Source of the DNA: a virus
DNA: 37,617 nucleotides
Direction: 5' to 3' (one strand)
Virus record (IMG/VR): IMGVR_UViG_3300027232_000011
Location: 1-37,617 of that record
Shown here: one piece after another, positions 1 through 9,700 of the stretch
Layout of the letters: every line of letters starts with the position of its first letter
Numbering within the stretch: position 1 is the stretch's first letter
The notes under the pieces: model-generated
Seen by the model: the letters and a program-made list of their open reading frames with translations, nothing else
The model's database searches: none
What the model was told of the DNA's origin: nothing
Made by a program: the position numbers and the translations under genes

Positions 1-1
1 T

Positions 2-3000
2 TCTTTCTTTAAAGATAATATTGATAATGAAATAGGATTTGCTGCTTCTGAAGACTCTAAAATAAAAAATTTTTACAAGGCTGTTAGGCACGCAGCAGAA
101 GTTAGAGATAAGACAAACCCAGAATTTAAAGGAATGCCTGTTGCTGTTTATGTAACTGTACAATCCGCTGGTTCAACCATAGGTAATTACCACGGAGCTG
201 AATTTATGTTAGATAATATAAAAGAAGCTATAGGTAAAAGAAAGCTAAATGCAACTGAGTTAAAGAAAGCTTTTGACTACGCAACAAAAGCTACTATAAA
301 AGCAAGATTAGTTAAATCAAATGGTAAAGAAACAAAAGCTATAAAATCATATAACCAATTTCTTGTTGATTTAAAAAGCATTAAATCTGGGGACTTAGTA
401 AACGAACTTGAAAAATACTTAAAGAAAGAATCTTTTGCTTTTAGATTAGACATTTTAGGTAATATTATTCCAAATATAAATGTAAAATCAAAGAGAGAAA
501 TATCTGATTTTCAAAATAAATTAAAAGAATTAAATATAGATTTACCTAGTTTCTACGATAAGTATTTAGATAAAAATATTTTAAATTCACTAAAAGGAGA
601 TACTCCTGGAGAGAAATATAAAGATAATGGATTTGCTATGACAGGCTTCTATGTTGATCCTTATATGACAGAAGGTGAATATGTAAATAAATCTAATGTA
701 GATAAGTTTAAACATAAACAATTTAACTCTGCATTCCACGGAACTAATCCATTTATTTTGAATGGTAAGTATTATGTAAATCATTTCTTTGATGAAGCTA
801 GATTTTTAGATAGCAGAACTAAGGGAGCTTTTATTCCTGTTAGTGTTTCAGCAGCTGGATCAATGTATCCAAGAACTTGGAACTCTGAAGACTTTAATGA
901 AATAATTGAAAGAGCTGAGAGGTTGACTATTATGCCTTCTCTTGCTGGCGAGTTTGTAGATAAATTAAACGAAACTAAGGAGTCTGATCCAAAGCAATAC
1001 TGGTCAGTAGATAATGTTTCTTTAGAAGATGCTAAACAAGGAACTGTTATTAAAACAGAAGCAGGATATGGTTTTGTTTCTCAAGATGGAGATATCAAAG
1101 GTGTATTTAAAGCTAACAAAGAAAGTGCTGAGAAGACAGGTGATGAAGTATTAAAGAAAGCTGTTAAAGCTGGTGGTATTAAGTTAGATAACTTTGATGG
1201 TTACTTAACTAAGATATATGAAAGAAACGGTTTTAGAGTCGCTTCACGTATTCCATTTAATGAAGAGTATGCTCCAGAAGGTTGGGAAAAAGAAGCTCAC
1301 GGAACTCCTGACGTTGTTGCTATGGTATATGATCCATATAAACAATTAGATATAGAGGAGAAGAGATTCGATGACTATATGGAAGGCATAGACTACAGAG
1401 ATTCATTCGTTGGTTTAGCATATGGTAATGCTATTACTAATGGTGATATGCCTCCACGTATTGATGCAAGACCAGACGACTTAGTTTCTGCTTCACCTAT
1501 CGTTTATGATATGACAGAAGACGGAAACGGTAACTATGTGTTTTACACTGATAAGGTATCGGAAAATAATGCAGATGTTAATGAAGATGGAATGTTGGAA
1601 TTAACAACTGAAAAGAAAGGTATTCAACCTTCAATGGTTAAGGTTCCTTATGAATCTACATATCCATTAGATACAAATCCATTAGGATTAAAAATAAACA
1701 TACAACCATCTATTATAGGCGAAAAAGGTGCCGAAAGATTAGAGACCGCTTCAAGGAATATGAATAACCTACTTGTGGCTAAGAAAATGAAGTCTCAAAA
1801 GAAATCTAAACAAGCAATTAAAACGGCTACTGGATGGGAACTTGGAGCTGATGGCCTTTGGAGAATGGAAGTTACAGATAGTAAATTTAAGTATGACAAC
1901 TTTCAATTGAACAGAATAATTGACAAGGCCATTAATGAAGAGTTTACATACAAATTACTTCCTGATGTAATATCGAACAAAGATTTATTTGATGCGTATC
2001 CATATTTAAGAGATGTTAGTGTTGCTTTTGGAAAAACAGGTTGGGTAAGATTTAGCCCTACCAGTAGATACAATATGTCTCCTACAACAGCAGCTGTTTA
2101 TTTATCAGCAGGGCCAGGCCATCAACATATTATTATAAATTCAGAAGTTCTTAAAGAAAAAGGAACTGAGAATATATTGTCTTATATTGATCACGAGATA
2201 CAACATTATATACAGGAACAAGAAGGTTTTACTCAAGGTTCAAGCTCAAGAGAAGAATTTGATATTATAATAAATAAAATAGATGATAAGATATTTTCGG
2301 ATTCATCAAAACCTTTAGAAAGAAGATTAGCTAAAAGGTTAAATGAAATATCAACAGAAAGAAATAACTTAATGTCAAATCTTAATGAAGAAAATAAACA
2401 AAGATCTTCTGATTTGCATAAGGAAAGACTTGCTATTTATGATAAATACGCAACAGATATTTTAAAGATAGGATCTACTTATGAAAGAGCCTATAAAAAC
2501 TATAACAATAAATACGGTGAAATAGAGGCTAGAAATGTAGAAACAAGAAGACAGATTCCTTTTGAGGAAAGAGCTAACTTGTTACTAGAAGCAACTCAAG
2601 ACGTTAAGAATAAAGATGCTATATTTACAGCTAATGATAAAAAAGTAATATCTGCTTTAGAAACATATGCTAATAAATCAATTCTACAGCAAGCAAAAAA
2701 CTTAGGATTTGCAGCAGTTGTAAATAAAGATATGGAAGGCAATGCAGTTGTTATGAGTGATACTGTTATGCCAGCAGAACCAATAGGCGATACACAACAT
2801 CTTCCTAATAAACAAGCTATTCAACCTTCTTTAGGTTGGGCAGGAAGTAAAGGTGTTCAGCAAGTGGAAGTTGGTAAAATAGGAATGTCTCAACCTGCGC
2901 CTGTAAATCCAATCCCTGGGAACGTAAGAGAGTTAAGTAACAAACAACAATCTGCTTTTAATAACTTTACAAGAATGTATTTGTCTGCTACGCAAGGAAA

Positions 3001-5866
3001 TAGCCAAGCAGCTAAATCTCTTCAAGAAACATTTAAAGGTGAAGAGTCTTATGTTGTAGAGCAAATTAGCAAAGATGCTATTCAATTGTCAAAACAAATT
3101 AAAGAGTTTGTAAATACAGAATCAGCAAAAGCAAGTGGTTTAAAACAAAAAACTATATATACAATAGTTAATAGAGCTATGCTTGGAGAAACAGATCCTA
3201 AAACTGGAGTTAAGTATGTAGATATGCTTCCTCAAGATTTGGCAGAATCAGTTGTTCAAGCAAGACAAAACATTATTACACTTCAAGAGGCTCTTGTAAG
3301 ATCTGGGTTACTTCCTTCTGAGATACAAGCAGTAATAGCATCTACTATAGGATCTTACACTAAAACATCTTATTATGCATTTGAATTGCTTAAAAAGAAA
3401 GGATTATTTAGTTTGTTTACAAAACAAAAAACTTCTCCTTGGTTTGAATCTGTGCCTAAAGATGTAAGAGATAAAGCAAGAGGCATATTCACAGCTATGG
3501 CTATGAATGGAACTCTAGACAATGGATTTAATTTAATATTAGAAGACTATAGAAAGAACTACGAAGAACCATACTTAGCTTTACTTGCAGCAGACCCATT
3601 AATGCAATCTAATGCAACTCAACAAGCAGCAACAGCTATGAATAATAAGTTAGCTGAAGTTAATAAAAAAGCTGGTGAATTTGCAGATGCTGTAATGAGA
3701 AAAATAGAAGACGTTAACCAATCTGGTGATGTTAACTTTACAATAGGCGGATCTGTAGTTTCTATGAAAGATTATATAGAAAAGAATCCAGCTTTACCTA
3801 AAGAGATAAAAGAATACTTAGGTGAGATTAAAGATCCAGCTATAAACTTCCGATTAACTGCAATGAAGTTAACTCGTATGTTATATAACCATCAGATGGG
3901 TGCTCAGTTTAAAAACTTAGGTCTTCAGTCTGGTGATGTTGTATCTGCTTCAGAACCAACTCCAGCAGGATGGATTAAACTTGGAGAAATAACAAAAGGT
4001 GATTCTAAGAAAATAAAAGGAGGTGCATTAGACGAAATGGATGCAGTAAATAAATACGGTCCGTTAAAAGGATGTAGCATTACTCCTGCTATGTATAACC
4101 TTTTATTTGACACACCAATTGAAGGTAATTTATACTACAAGTTTATTACTTCTAACGTCAAGAAGTTTAAAACTATTTACTCTCCATCAACTCAAATTAA
4201 AAACGTATACGGATATCTATACTTTGGTATGGCAAGTGGTGCAATACCAGAAGCTATTTACTATAGCCCAAGAATAGTATCTGGTGCTTATAATCAAATA
4301 AATACTCCAGCAGGATTTATGGGTTATTGGAATAATATGTTTAGTGAAGCTAAAAAAAGAGGTATCAATACATCTTTAGAATTAGAAGAGATAAATAGAA
4401 TTGGTAAAGAGTTAAGCGAAAACAAAGAGTTATTGGCTTCTTTAAAAGGGTCTACTAATCCAGCTCAAACAATATATCAAACATTTACAGATGCATTAAA
4501 TAAAGTAGAAAACTTTTCTAAAAAAAGTATGATGCTTGGTGATGCTATTCCAAAAACAATTATGTTTGAAATATTCAGAAATACAAATGCTGTTATATTA
4601 AATAACACATCTTATTATGAATTGGATGCAAGACAAAAAGAAATAGCAGATGAAATGGCTGCTAGAAAAGTTAAGTTAACAACTGTTACTGATACAAGAA
4701 CTATAAAAGCTATAGACTTAATCCAAAGAAAAATGGGTATCTTCGGAACCTTCCCTAGGTTTATGTCTGAGAGTATTAGGAACTTTGTTAATGCACATTT
4801 ATTAGTTGCTAATCCAGGTATGTTACACGAAGGTTTAACATTGTCGGACAATGCTGCTAAAGATGCTGAAATGAAAAAACAAATGGATATAAAAACCAGA
4901 GCGTCTGGTATATCTGGACTTGCAGGTTATTATGGTTTAATGAGTTTATTGAGAGCAGCTATGGGCTTCGGAGATGATGACGATGAAAAAGTTTCTGTAA
5001 GCGAAATACCTAACGGTATACAAGAGCTTTCTCAAATTATAAATAAACCAGAAGGCACGTTAACTCAAAATGAAGCACTTAGAAGATTGTTGCCTGAGTA
5101 TGATAAATTTGCATCTCTTTCTTTCAAAGTAAATAAAGATGGAACTGTAGAATACAGAAATGAATCAAGCGTAGACCCATTCAATATCTTCCCTCAAGCT
5201 TATAGATCTTTCATATATGCAGATAATATTGCATCTGGTGTGGGTAGTGCGGCATTACAAGTTGCTATGCCAGTATTAGGTTGGGAGATTTTATTTGGCT
5301 CAGCATTAGAGGTGATAAATAACGAGAACTCTAAAGGTGTAGAAATCCATAAAAACTTTGATGACTTTGCTAGCAAAAGAATTGACGATATAGCTTATAT
5401 CTTAAAGAAAGCAGGACCTGGTATTGCAACCTCAACTATGAGATATGCTGACCTAGTTGAGTCTGGAAAGAGAGAAGGAACAGCAACAGGGTATCTTCAG
5501 TTTATAACTACAGAAGGCGTACAAGGTAGAGTATCTACAGCTGACGTTGAATCTAAATTAAGATCAAAAGTAAAAGAGATAAACGATATGTGGATTGCAG
5601 ACCAAAGAAAATACAAGGGTGATTTCTATAAAACAAAATCTGTAGAAGAAAGGGATCTAGTTAATAAACAAAGAGATGAGAATGCTAAAATGTTTGCATA
5701 TGAACTTAACCAATTAGTTGAAGCAGGGTATGCTTTAGGTCTAGATAATAGACAAGTTAAACAAGTGTTCAAAGATGCTAGAGTTTCTAAGAAGGTTAGA
5801 AATGCCTCAATGAGAGGCGGTTCTTCTATAGATAACCTAAATATTAACGATATTAAAGAGGATTAA
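2..5866 (+). CDS. Giant polyvalent virion protein (C-terminal part, open at left edge)
   Basis: The frame is open from base 2 with no stop, so the first ATG (134) is probably internal and the true start lies outside the window. At least 1954 residues are present. Codons 2192-2206 encode HEIQH followed by an EGF.QGSS stretch; with the preceding ATGWE-type segment (about 1820-1860) this matches, from memory, the metallopeptidase-like 'large polyvalent protein associated' domain LPD23. An earlier block (about 980-1350) with FDGYL, ERNGF and YAPEGW is another module recurrent in phage polyvalent proteins. The C-terminal third (about 4150-5250) resembles the LPD38 region. No RNA polymerase DxDGD motif is visible. 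I infer a virion-packaged, probably ejected cargo protein; the cargo role is inference from crAss-like gene neighbourhoods. The IQPS tetrapeptide occurs three times (about 1620, 1708 and 2820) at domain boundaries. Confidence 0.85.
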   Translation, partial: SFFKDNIDNEIGFAASEDSKIKNFYKAVRHAAEVRDKTNPEFKGMPVAVYVTVQSAGSTIGNYHGAEFMLDNIKEAIGKRKLNATELKKAFDYATKATIKARLVKSNGKETKAIKSYNQFLVDLKSIKSGDLVNELEKYLKKESFAFRLDILGNIIPNINVKSKREISDFQNKLKELNIDLPSFYDKYLDKNILNSLKGDTPGEKYKDNGFAMTGFYVDPYMTEGEYVNKSNVDKFKHKQFNSAFHGTNPFILNGKYYVNHFFDEARFLDSRTKGAFIPVSVSAAGSMYPRTWNSEDFNEIIERAERLTIMPSLAGEFVDKLNETKESDPKQYWSVDNVSLEDAKQGTVIKTEAGYGFVSQDGDIKGVFKANKESAEKTGDEVLKKAVKAGGIKLDNFDGYLTKIYERNGFRVASRIPFNEEYAPEGWEKEAHGTPDVVAMVYDPYKQLDIEEKRFDDYMEGIDYRDSFVGLAYGNAITNGDMPPRIDARPDDLVSASPIVYDMTEDGNGNYVFYTDKVSENNADVNEDGMLELTTEKKGIQPSMVKVPYESTYPLDTNPLGLKINIQPSIIGEKGAERLETASRNMNNLLVAKKMKSQKKSKQAIKTATGWELGADGLWRMEVTDSKFKYDNFQLNRIIDKAINEEFTYKLLPDVISNKDLFDAYPYLRDVSVAFGKTGWVRFSPTSRYNMSPTTAAVYLSAGPGHQHIIINSEVLKEKGTENILSYIDHEIQHYIQEQEGFTQGSSSREEFDIIINKIDDKIFSDSSKPLERRLAKRLNEISTERNNLMSNLNEENKQRSSDLHKERLAIYDKYATDILKIGSTYERAYKNYNNKYGEIEARNVETRRQIPFEERANLLLEATQDVKNKDAIFTANDKKVISALETYANKSILQQAKNLGFAAVVNKDMEGNAVVMSDTVMPAEPIGDTQHLPNKQAIQPSLGWAGSKGVQQVEVGKIGMSQPAPVNPIPGNVRELSNKQQSAFNNFTRMYLSATQGNSQAAKSLQETFKGEESYVVEQISKDAIQLSKQIKEFVNTESAKASGLKQKTIYTIVNRAMLGETDPKTGVKYVDMLPQDLAESVVQARQNIITLQEALVRSGLLPSEIQAVIASTIGSYTKTSYYAFELLKKKGLFSLFTKQKTSPWFESVPKDVRDKARGIFTAMAMNGTLDNGFNLILEDYRKNYEEPYLALLAADPLMQSNATQQAATAMNNKLAEVNKKAGEFADAVMRKIEDVNQSGDVNFTIGGSVVSMKDYIEKNPALPKEIKEYLGEIKDPAINFRLTAMKLTRMLYNHQMGAQFKNLGLQSGDVVSASEPTPAGWIKLGEITKGDSKKIKGGALDEMDAVNKYGPLKGCSITPAMYNLLFDTPIEGNLYYKFITSNVKKFKTIYSPSTQIKNVYGYLYFGMASGAIPEAIYYSPRIVSGAYNQINTPAGFMGYWNNMFSEAKKRGINTSLELEEINRIGKELSENKELLASLKGSTNPAQTIYQTFTDALNKVENFSKKSMMLGDAIPKTIMFEIFRNTNAVILNNTSYYELDARQKEIADEMAARKVKLTTVTDTRTIKAIDLIQRKMGIFGTFPRFMSESIRNFVNAHLLVANPGMLHEGLTLSDNAAKDAEMKKQMDIKTRASGISGLAGYYGLMSLLRAAMGFGDDDDEKVSVSEIPNGIQELSQIINKPEGTLTQNEALRRLLPEYDKFASLSFKVNKDGTVEYRNESSVDPFNIFPQAYRSFIYADNIASGVGSAALQVAMPVLGWEILFGSALEVINNENSKGVEIHKNFDDFASKRIDDIAYILKKAGPGIATSTMRYADLVESGKREGTATGYLQFITTEGVQGRVSTADVESKLRSKVKEINDMWIADQRKYKGDFYKTKSVEERDLVNKQRDENAKMFAYELNQLVEAGYALGLDNRQVKQVFKDARVSKKVRNASMRGGSSIDNLNINDIKED

Positions 5867-5869
5867 AAA

Positions 5870-5880
5870 GCGTATTATAT
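5870..5880 (+). promoter_or_regulatory. GCGTATTATAT motif, plus-strand copy
   Basis: Exact copy of an 11-base word that otherwise precedes minus-strand virion genes. It sits 19 bases before the ATG at 5900, directly after the stop of the giant protein. Because the orientation flips with the gene, the motif acts relative to transcription. It is probably a phage-specific promoter core. Confidence 0.65.
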
Positions 5881-5899
5881 AAACAATAAATAAAGAATT

Positions 5900-6727
5900 A
5901 TGCCAATAATAGCAGGTGCAGTAATAGGTTTAGGATCAGGGTTATATCAAACCATATCTGGTTCTCAACAACAGAAAAAAGGACAAAGAGCTTTTGAAGA
6001 GGCTATGGCTGCAAGGCCACAATACGAAATAAGCGATACGGTTAAGCAACAATTAGCTGAAGCTCAATCAAGATATAATGCTCAGAACCCAGCTATTGCT
6101 ATGGCTTACCAACAAGCTCAGCAAGGTATGGCTGGACAAATGGCTAATGCTCAAAGAAATGCATCATCTGGTGCGCAAGCTTTGGCGGCAGGAGCAGGTG
6201 CTCAAGCGCAGCTACAATCTATTGCGCCTCAATTGGCTGCTCAACAAGCTGCATTTCAACAGCAACAACAAGCTAATTTAAATCAAGCTAGAGGTTTAAT
6301 GAGCCAAGAAGAAAAGACTAAATTTTCTGATATGTTAGCTACTAACCAAGCTAGACAAAACTTTGGATTAGGCTTGGCTCAGGCAGGTTCTGCTATGAAA
6401 AGCCAAGGGTTAGGGTCTATCGCACAAGGAGGTCTTAGCTTAGCAACAGCTGGATTGAACGCAAATGCTGGAAAAACAACAACTCCTAGCGGTTTCACAA
6501 CTAGCAATCCTTTCCCAACTAAATCAATTTCAGATGGTACAATATCTGGAGCTTTGGCTCCTGCTACAACAGGCGTTCCTATAAATGCACCAGCTGGGAT
6601 GAAATCTGCCTTTAATGCGCCTATATCTCCATTTCAAGTTGGATTAAATGCAGCAATGCCAAATACTGCAACATATCAAAATGCTTTACCTGCTTGGTAC
6701 GGATTTGGTTGGAATCCAAACTCTTAA
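5900..6727 (+). CDS. Ala/Gln-rich candidate cargo or ejection protein
   Basis: 275 residues. The N-terminus (residues 2-20) is a Gly-rich hydrophobic stretch that could insert into a membrane. Residues about 30-140 are dominated by Ala, Gln and Met, as in amphipathic helical internal virion proteins or the pilot proteins of other phages. The C-terminal 100 residues are Gly/Pro/Asn-rich. It starts 33 bases after the giant protein and has its own GCGTATTATAT motif 19 bases upstream, so it can be made separately. An internal, DNA-delivery role is inference from composition and position. I do not recognise a named family. Confidence 0.8.
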   Translation: MPIIAGAVIGLGSGLYQTISGSQQQKKGQRAFEEAMAARPQYEISDTVKQQLAEAQSRYNAQNPAIAMAYQQAQQGMAGQMANAQRNASSGAQALAAGAGAQAQLQSIAPQLAAQQAAFQQQQQANLNQARGLMSQEEKTKFSDMLATNQARQNFGLGLAQAGSAMKSQGLGSIAQGGLSLATAGLNANAGKTTTPSGFTTSNPFPTKSISDGTISGALAPATTGVPINAPAGMKSAFNAPISPFQVGLNAAMPNTATYQNALPAWYGFGWNPNS

Positions 6728-6744
6728 TAATAATACAAAATAAG

Positions 6745-6767
6745 AAACCCACCTAAATGGTGGGTTT
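6745..6767. terminator. Two-way intrinsic terminator between convergent blocks
   Basis: AAACCCACC, a 5-base TAAAT loop, and GGTGGGTTT form a perfect 9-base-pair stem. It is followed on the plus strand by TTCTTTTCTT and on the minus strand by CTTATTTT. It lies between the stop of the 275-residue gene (6727) and the stop of the muzzle gene (6796), exactly where two opposed transcripts must end. Confidence 0.85.
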
Positions 6768-6795
6768 TTCTTTTCTTGCACTATCATCTTTTCTT

Positions 6796-9700
6796 TTAGT
6801 GTCCGCTTGACGGTTTCACCTCAAGCCTTGCACCTTGAAAATTAATCTGTTGCTCAGCTGGGAAGGTTACCTGAACCCAAGGCGTTTTAGAACGTATTCT
6901 ATCTCCTTTTATTCCTTGGTAATCATAAGTGTTATTTGCAGCTACACCTACGCTTATTGAAGCGGTAGCTTGCGTTCCACCTGATGGGGGCACACCTACT
7001 GATATCGCAGGAGTTATAGTATAACCAGTTCCTGGGTTTGTTATTGTATAACCAATTACTTCACCTGCGGTATTTATTATAGATACAGCAACCGCTTGTG
7101 TTCCACCAGCTACATCTGGAGGTCCTATTGCAACAGATGGTGCAGTTAGATACCCACTACCTAAACTTATTGGAGATATAGATAGCACTTGAGATTGGTT
7201 AGCGTTATTGCTTAATCTGTTTCTTAATACAGGCGCAAATTTCTCTCCCTCTCTTGTAGCATAGTTAGAATCATTCCAACAAGTTACTTGAGTCAAATTA
7301 TTGTTTACACTTGTAGAGCTATCTCTTGCGTATACAACTGTTTTTGTCGTAGTTAATTGACCCATAAGTATTACGCTCAAAGGTTCAATAGTTGCAGGAT
7401 ATCCTTCCGATATTGGGAAAGATATGTAACAACTTGGATTAGCCGACTGGTTGAAGTCTCCTGGAGTTGAATCAAACTCTTTGTATAGATTTAATCCATT
7501 GTTTAAATATTGAGAACCAACAGTAAATACATCGTCACCCACCCTTATCCATTGATCTGGATTGTCTTCATATGCACCTACCCATCTGTTTAATTGATAG
7601 TTATATACATAGCTAACTTTCTTGTCACCTATATATTGATTTAATCTATTTTCTCCGCAATTAGCAGGGAATTGAGTAGGAGTAATATTAGGCGCAGGAC
7701 AAGTAATAAATACTTCTGAGGTATATGGATTGATACCTATTTTAATATTCTTTGCACTTATAGCAGACTCGTCAAAAGGAAGATTTCTAAATACTTGATT
7801 CCATAAGAAACCAGCTTTTTGTTGACTAATTGGAGTTGCTCCATCGCCAGCTAATTGGATAATCTCTCTGTTTAATGCATCTGCCCAAAACACCATACCT
7901 TTGTAAGATATAACACCTTGCGGGCTTATACATCCCCATTGTCCAGTAATTGGTTGAATTGTGCCAAGTACAGGAGCAGAAGATAAAAATGCAGTAGACT
8001 GATCTTGGCTATAAATTTGAGCCTGACCAATTAAACCAATAAAGCTTCCGCTATTGCAAAGAATAACCAATCTTGATGCTAAGTTAGCCTCTTTAGAAGA
8101 CAATATAATTGATGTAATAGGACCTGCGTTTGAATCTACATCAGCAACATCTAAAGCATCAAAAGAAGATAATCCATTTACACTGCTATTAGGTATTTTT
8201 ACGTTAGACCAACGTATTTGATTAGTTAGCCCTTTTTGTCCAACTGTATCTTCTGGGGTAATTCTTCCGCTATTTTCTATCCAATAATTATATCTGTTTT
8301 CGTTATTTGTTTTAGATACAACATTAAATGCACCTCCCTCAGAGTTACTTCCCTGTATATAAGTGTCTCCATATAGTTTTGCAGAGAGGCCGTTATATGG
8401 AGCTAAAAGGCTTCCTCCAGAAACTTCTCCAAAAAACGCAACTTCGTAAAAAGATCTTTGAACTGTTTTAGGGGTATATAATGTGCAAATAAAAACTTGT
8501 TGATTTAGTTGAGCAGGAGCGTATGCATAGTACTGAACAGAAGGAGATCCTGACGGAGTCCAAATACCAGCAGAAACAGAAAGGTATTGAGCTGTGCCGC
8601 TATATTCTCCGTAGCTATAAACAACCGTGTAAGGAACTGCATAAGAAGAAAAATCCCAAGTTCCAGAGTTTGAATAAACAACAAAACCTGATTGTCCAGC
8701 CCAAGCTCCAACTGGTGCGTTTCCAATTAAAAATACATCTCCAACTTTAGGATTGGTTATAAGAGCTGGATCATTTAAGAAGTCATTTACAAATGTATTT
8801 ACAGTAGATCCAGATGCCGAAGTATATTGAACTTTTTTTCCTTGATAGGAAATATAATTATTAAAATTTGATTTTGGAGAATTTACAATAATATATCCAT
8901 CAATTGATGTAATCACAGGCAATGTATATGATCCATTGTAAGTTGAAGTGTTATAATCGTATATTTCAAATTGACAAAGGTCTCCTTCTGTGTATGCGTA
9001 ACCCTGGCTTCTATCTGAAAGAGAAGTTAAAGGTACAGCAACGCCATAGTAATCTCCAATAGGGCTGGCTTCATCTTGATCATATACTATAATTCCAGCA
9101 GAACTTTTGTATGCAAATCTAATTATATCTGGAACAAATTGTAAAAAAGAAGATGCTTTATTGTTGTTTGTTAAGTTTATACTATAGTATTTTGCCCAAC
9201 TAGGAACAGATCCAGAAGGTTGGACTCCAGTTACATTTACATCAATGCTTTCTACAAGGGTTTTTGTACCTGCATTATAAGAACCAATAGTTATGTCTCC
9301 TATGTATTTATTTCCGCTTTTTCTTAAAGCTTCATCATAAAATGTTGCCCCATAAGAATAAGTAGAACTAGGTAAGAATGCAGCTTTTCTAGAGTTAAGT
9401 GTATTGTTTAAATACCCAGAAGGTGAAAAAACTTTACACATATTTGGGGTTATGATAAAACTAAATGTACCTATATTGTAAAGAGGAACACATATATTGT
9501 TTGTTCCTAAAGATGAATACAAAGATTTTTGCCCCCAATGTTCATTTAGCTCTGAAATTATTCTAACCCTTGCGTTCCTTTGACCTCCAGAAGGAGAGCT
9601 TACCCTTAATGGATCAAAGTTTTCAGACTCACTTAATTCTATTAAGCTATCTTCACTAATTGTTTGAGGTAAAGATATAAATGTATAGTCTGTAGATTTT

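Noticed and set aside
8505-8750. Opposed small frames inside the muzzle gene
   Set aside because: They are frame shadows of a well-supported 1451-residue gene, with no leader or promoter.
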